DNA of 64,000 nt from Culturomica massiliensis (GTDB lineage: Bacteria; Bacteroidota; Bacteroidia; Bacteroidales; Marinifilaceae): the NCBI RefSeq assembly GCF_900091655.1, contig NZ_LT594621.1:2748532-2812531 (forward strand), read 5' to 3'. Positions 63,534-64,000 of the stretch are shown here, piece by piece. Every line of letters starts with the position of its first letter. The first letter of the stretch is position 1. The notes under the pieces were generated by a model. That model was not told the origin of the DNA. It was given only the letters and a program-made list of their open reading frames with translations, and made no database searches. A program made the translations under genes and the position numbers.

Positions 63534-63950
63534 ATGAAAAAACTAATAAATATAGTAACCATCATCGGGTGTTTCAGTTCGTGCAGATACCAAAATAAAA
63601 TAAATATAGATTTTGGGGATTTAAATCCGAAAAATTTTAATATTAAGGTCACAATGCCCCCTAACATCCTCAAACAACCTATCTATAGCGATGGCGTTTA
63701 TCATTCAATACCCAATGAGTATGGCGAGAATGATTGGACTATTACTTATCGTGATTCATTGAGTTGTAAATTCAGGCATTTTAAAACTAATCGCAGAAAC
63801 AAGCATAAATACAGATTTAGACTGTATGAAAAAAAACATGACTTGTTTTGTGAAGTAGATATCAAAGGCCCCAATAAACAGTCCATGATTATTAAATTTG
63901 AAAAAACCGATTTTAAAATTATCCACCAAAATCGGATTAAATCAAAATGA
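63534..63950 (+). CDS. Probable immunity lipoprotein of toxin module 2
   Basis: This 138-residue lipoprotein starts MKKLINIVTIIGCFSSC with the lipobox Cys at 17. The mature part is basic and beta-rich (FRHFKTNRRNKHKYRFRLYEKKHD). It shows no similarity to the immunity candidate of module 1, as expected when each immunity fits its own toxin. It begins 2 nt after the toxin stop and is the last visible gene; the window ends 50 nt later. Confidence 0.55.
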   Translation: MKKLINIVTIIGCFSSCRYQNKINIDFGDLNPKNFNIKVTMPPNILKQPIYSDGVYHSIPNEYGENDWTITYRDSLSCKFRHFKTNRRNKHKYRFRLYEKKHDLFCEVDIKGPNKQSMIIKFEKTDFKIIHQNRIKSK

Positions 63951-64000
63951 CTCATCAGTGAAATATCTACTCCGGCTTCACCCAAATGAATGCTGACAAT

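Overview
The window reads as a chromosome segment of a gut Bacteroidales bacterium. The evidence is the TonB receptors with carboxypeptidase-like N-domains, a SusB-like GH97 enzyme, DUF4374/PepSY iron-uptake genes, a DUF6377-type regulator, promoters of the Bacteroidetes form TTTG-N19-21-TAnnTTTG, and no Shine-Dalgarno pattern. The genus cannot be fixed by eye. Ordinary, more GC-rich blocks (9.5-26.7, 32.5-42.7, 48.9-50.8 and 58.6-60.6 kb) alternate with clearly AT-rich accessory blocks (0.4-9.0, 26.9-32.3, 43.3-48.7, 51-58.3 and 61.3-64 kb).

At 0.4-9.0 kb lies a complete ribosomally made peptide (RiPP) cluster. It holds a GT2 glycosyltransferase fused to a LanC-like toroid, a TonB-type outer-membrane protein, two short precursors with the same leader and five-cysteine layout, a radical SAM/SPASM maturase between them, and a C39-peptidase ABC exporter. 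One precursor ends in a Thr-Pro repeat, a plausible glycosylation target. The 9.5-26.7 kb block carries a nucleotidyltransferase-like protein, an iron or heme uptake operon, an MFS transporter, a carbohydrate esterase, GH97, a DUF6377 regulator, a DUF748 protein, a zinc ribbon and a BatD-like protein.

The 26.9-32.3 kb island contains a large protein like a STAND ATPase that has lost its nucleotide-binding motifs. Facing it are a D-Ala-D-Ala-ligase-like ATP-grasp enzyme, an M48-like metallopeptidase and a small membrane protein. The 32.5-42.7 kb block has a heterodimeric ABC exporter, two GH13 enzymes, EttA, and a pair of genes sharing a G-x3-4-IIQ-x2-GD motif. The 43.3-48.7 kb block is a tight four-gene operon: a propeller-like protein, a TPR histidine kinase, a CobU-like P-loop protein, and a receiver domain fused to a calcineurin-like phosphoesterase. 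I know of no named system with this composition.

From 48.7 to 57.7 kb a short G-rich repeat (CACGGGGACGGGG followed by TAAAGTGCTA) occurs five times, always at gene ends or at the breakpoints of truncated genes. It brackets a short-chain dehydrogenase/bile-salt-hydrolase-like pair and a set of toxin and immunity modules. Two paralogous modules (51.4-54.0 and 61.3-64.0 kb) share one plan: a secreted transglutaminase-like protein, a very short secreted Rhs-core protein with a variable cysteine-peptidase-like toxin end, and a lipoprotein that is probably the immunity factor. Between them lie remnants: a transposase truncated at a repeat, an orphan JAB-like toxin tail, a hybrid immunity gene, a two-gene minus-strand pair with one membrane protein, and a frameshifted gene whose N-terminus resembles contractile-injection-system cargo. 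No rRNA, tRNA or CRISPR array was seen.
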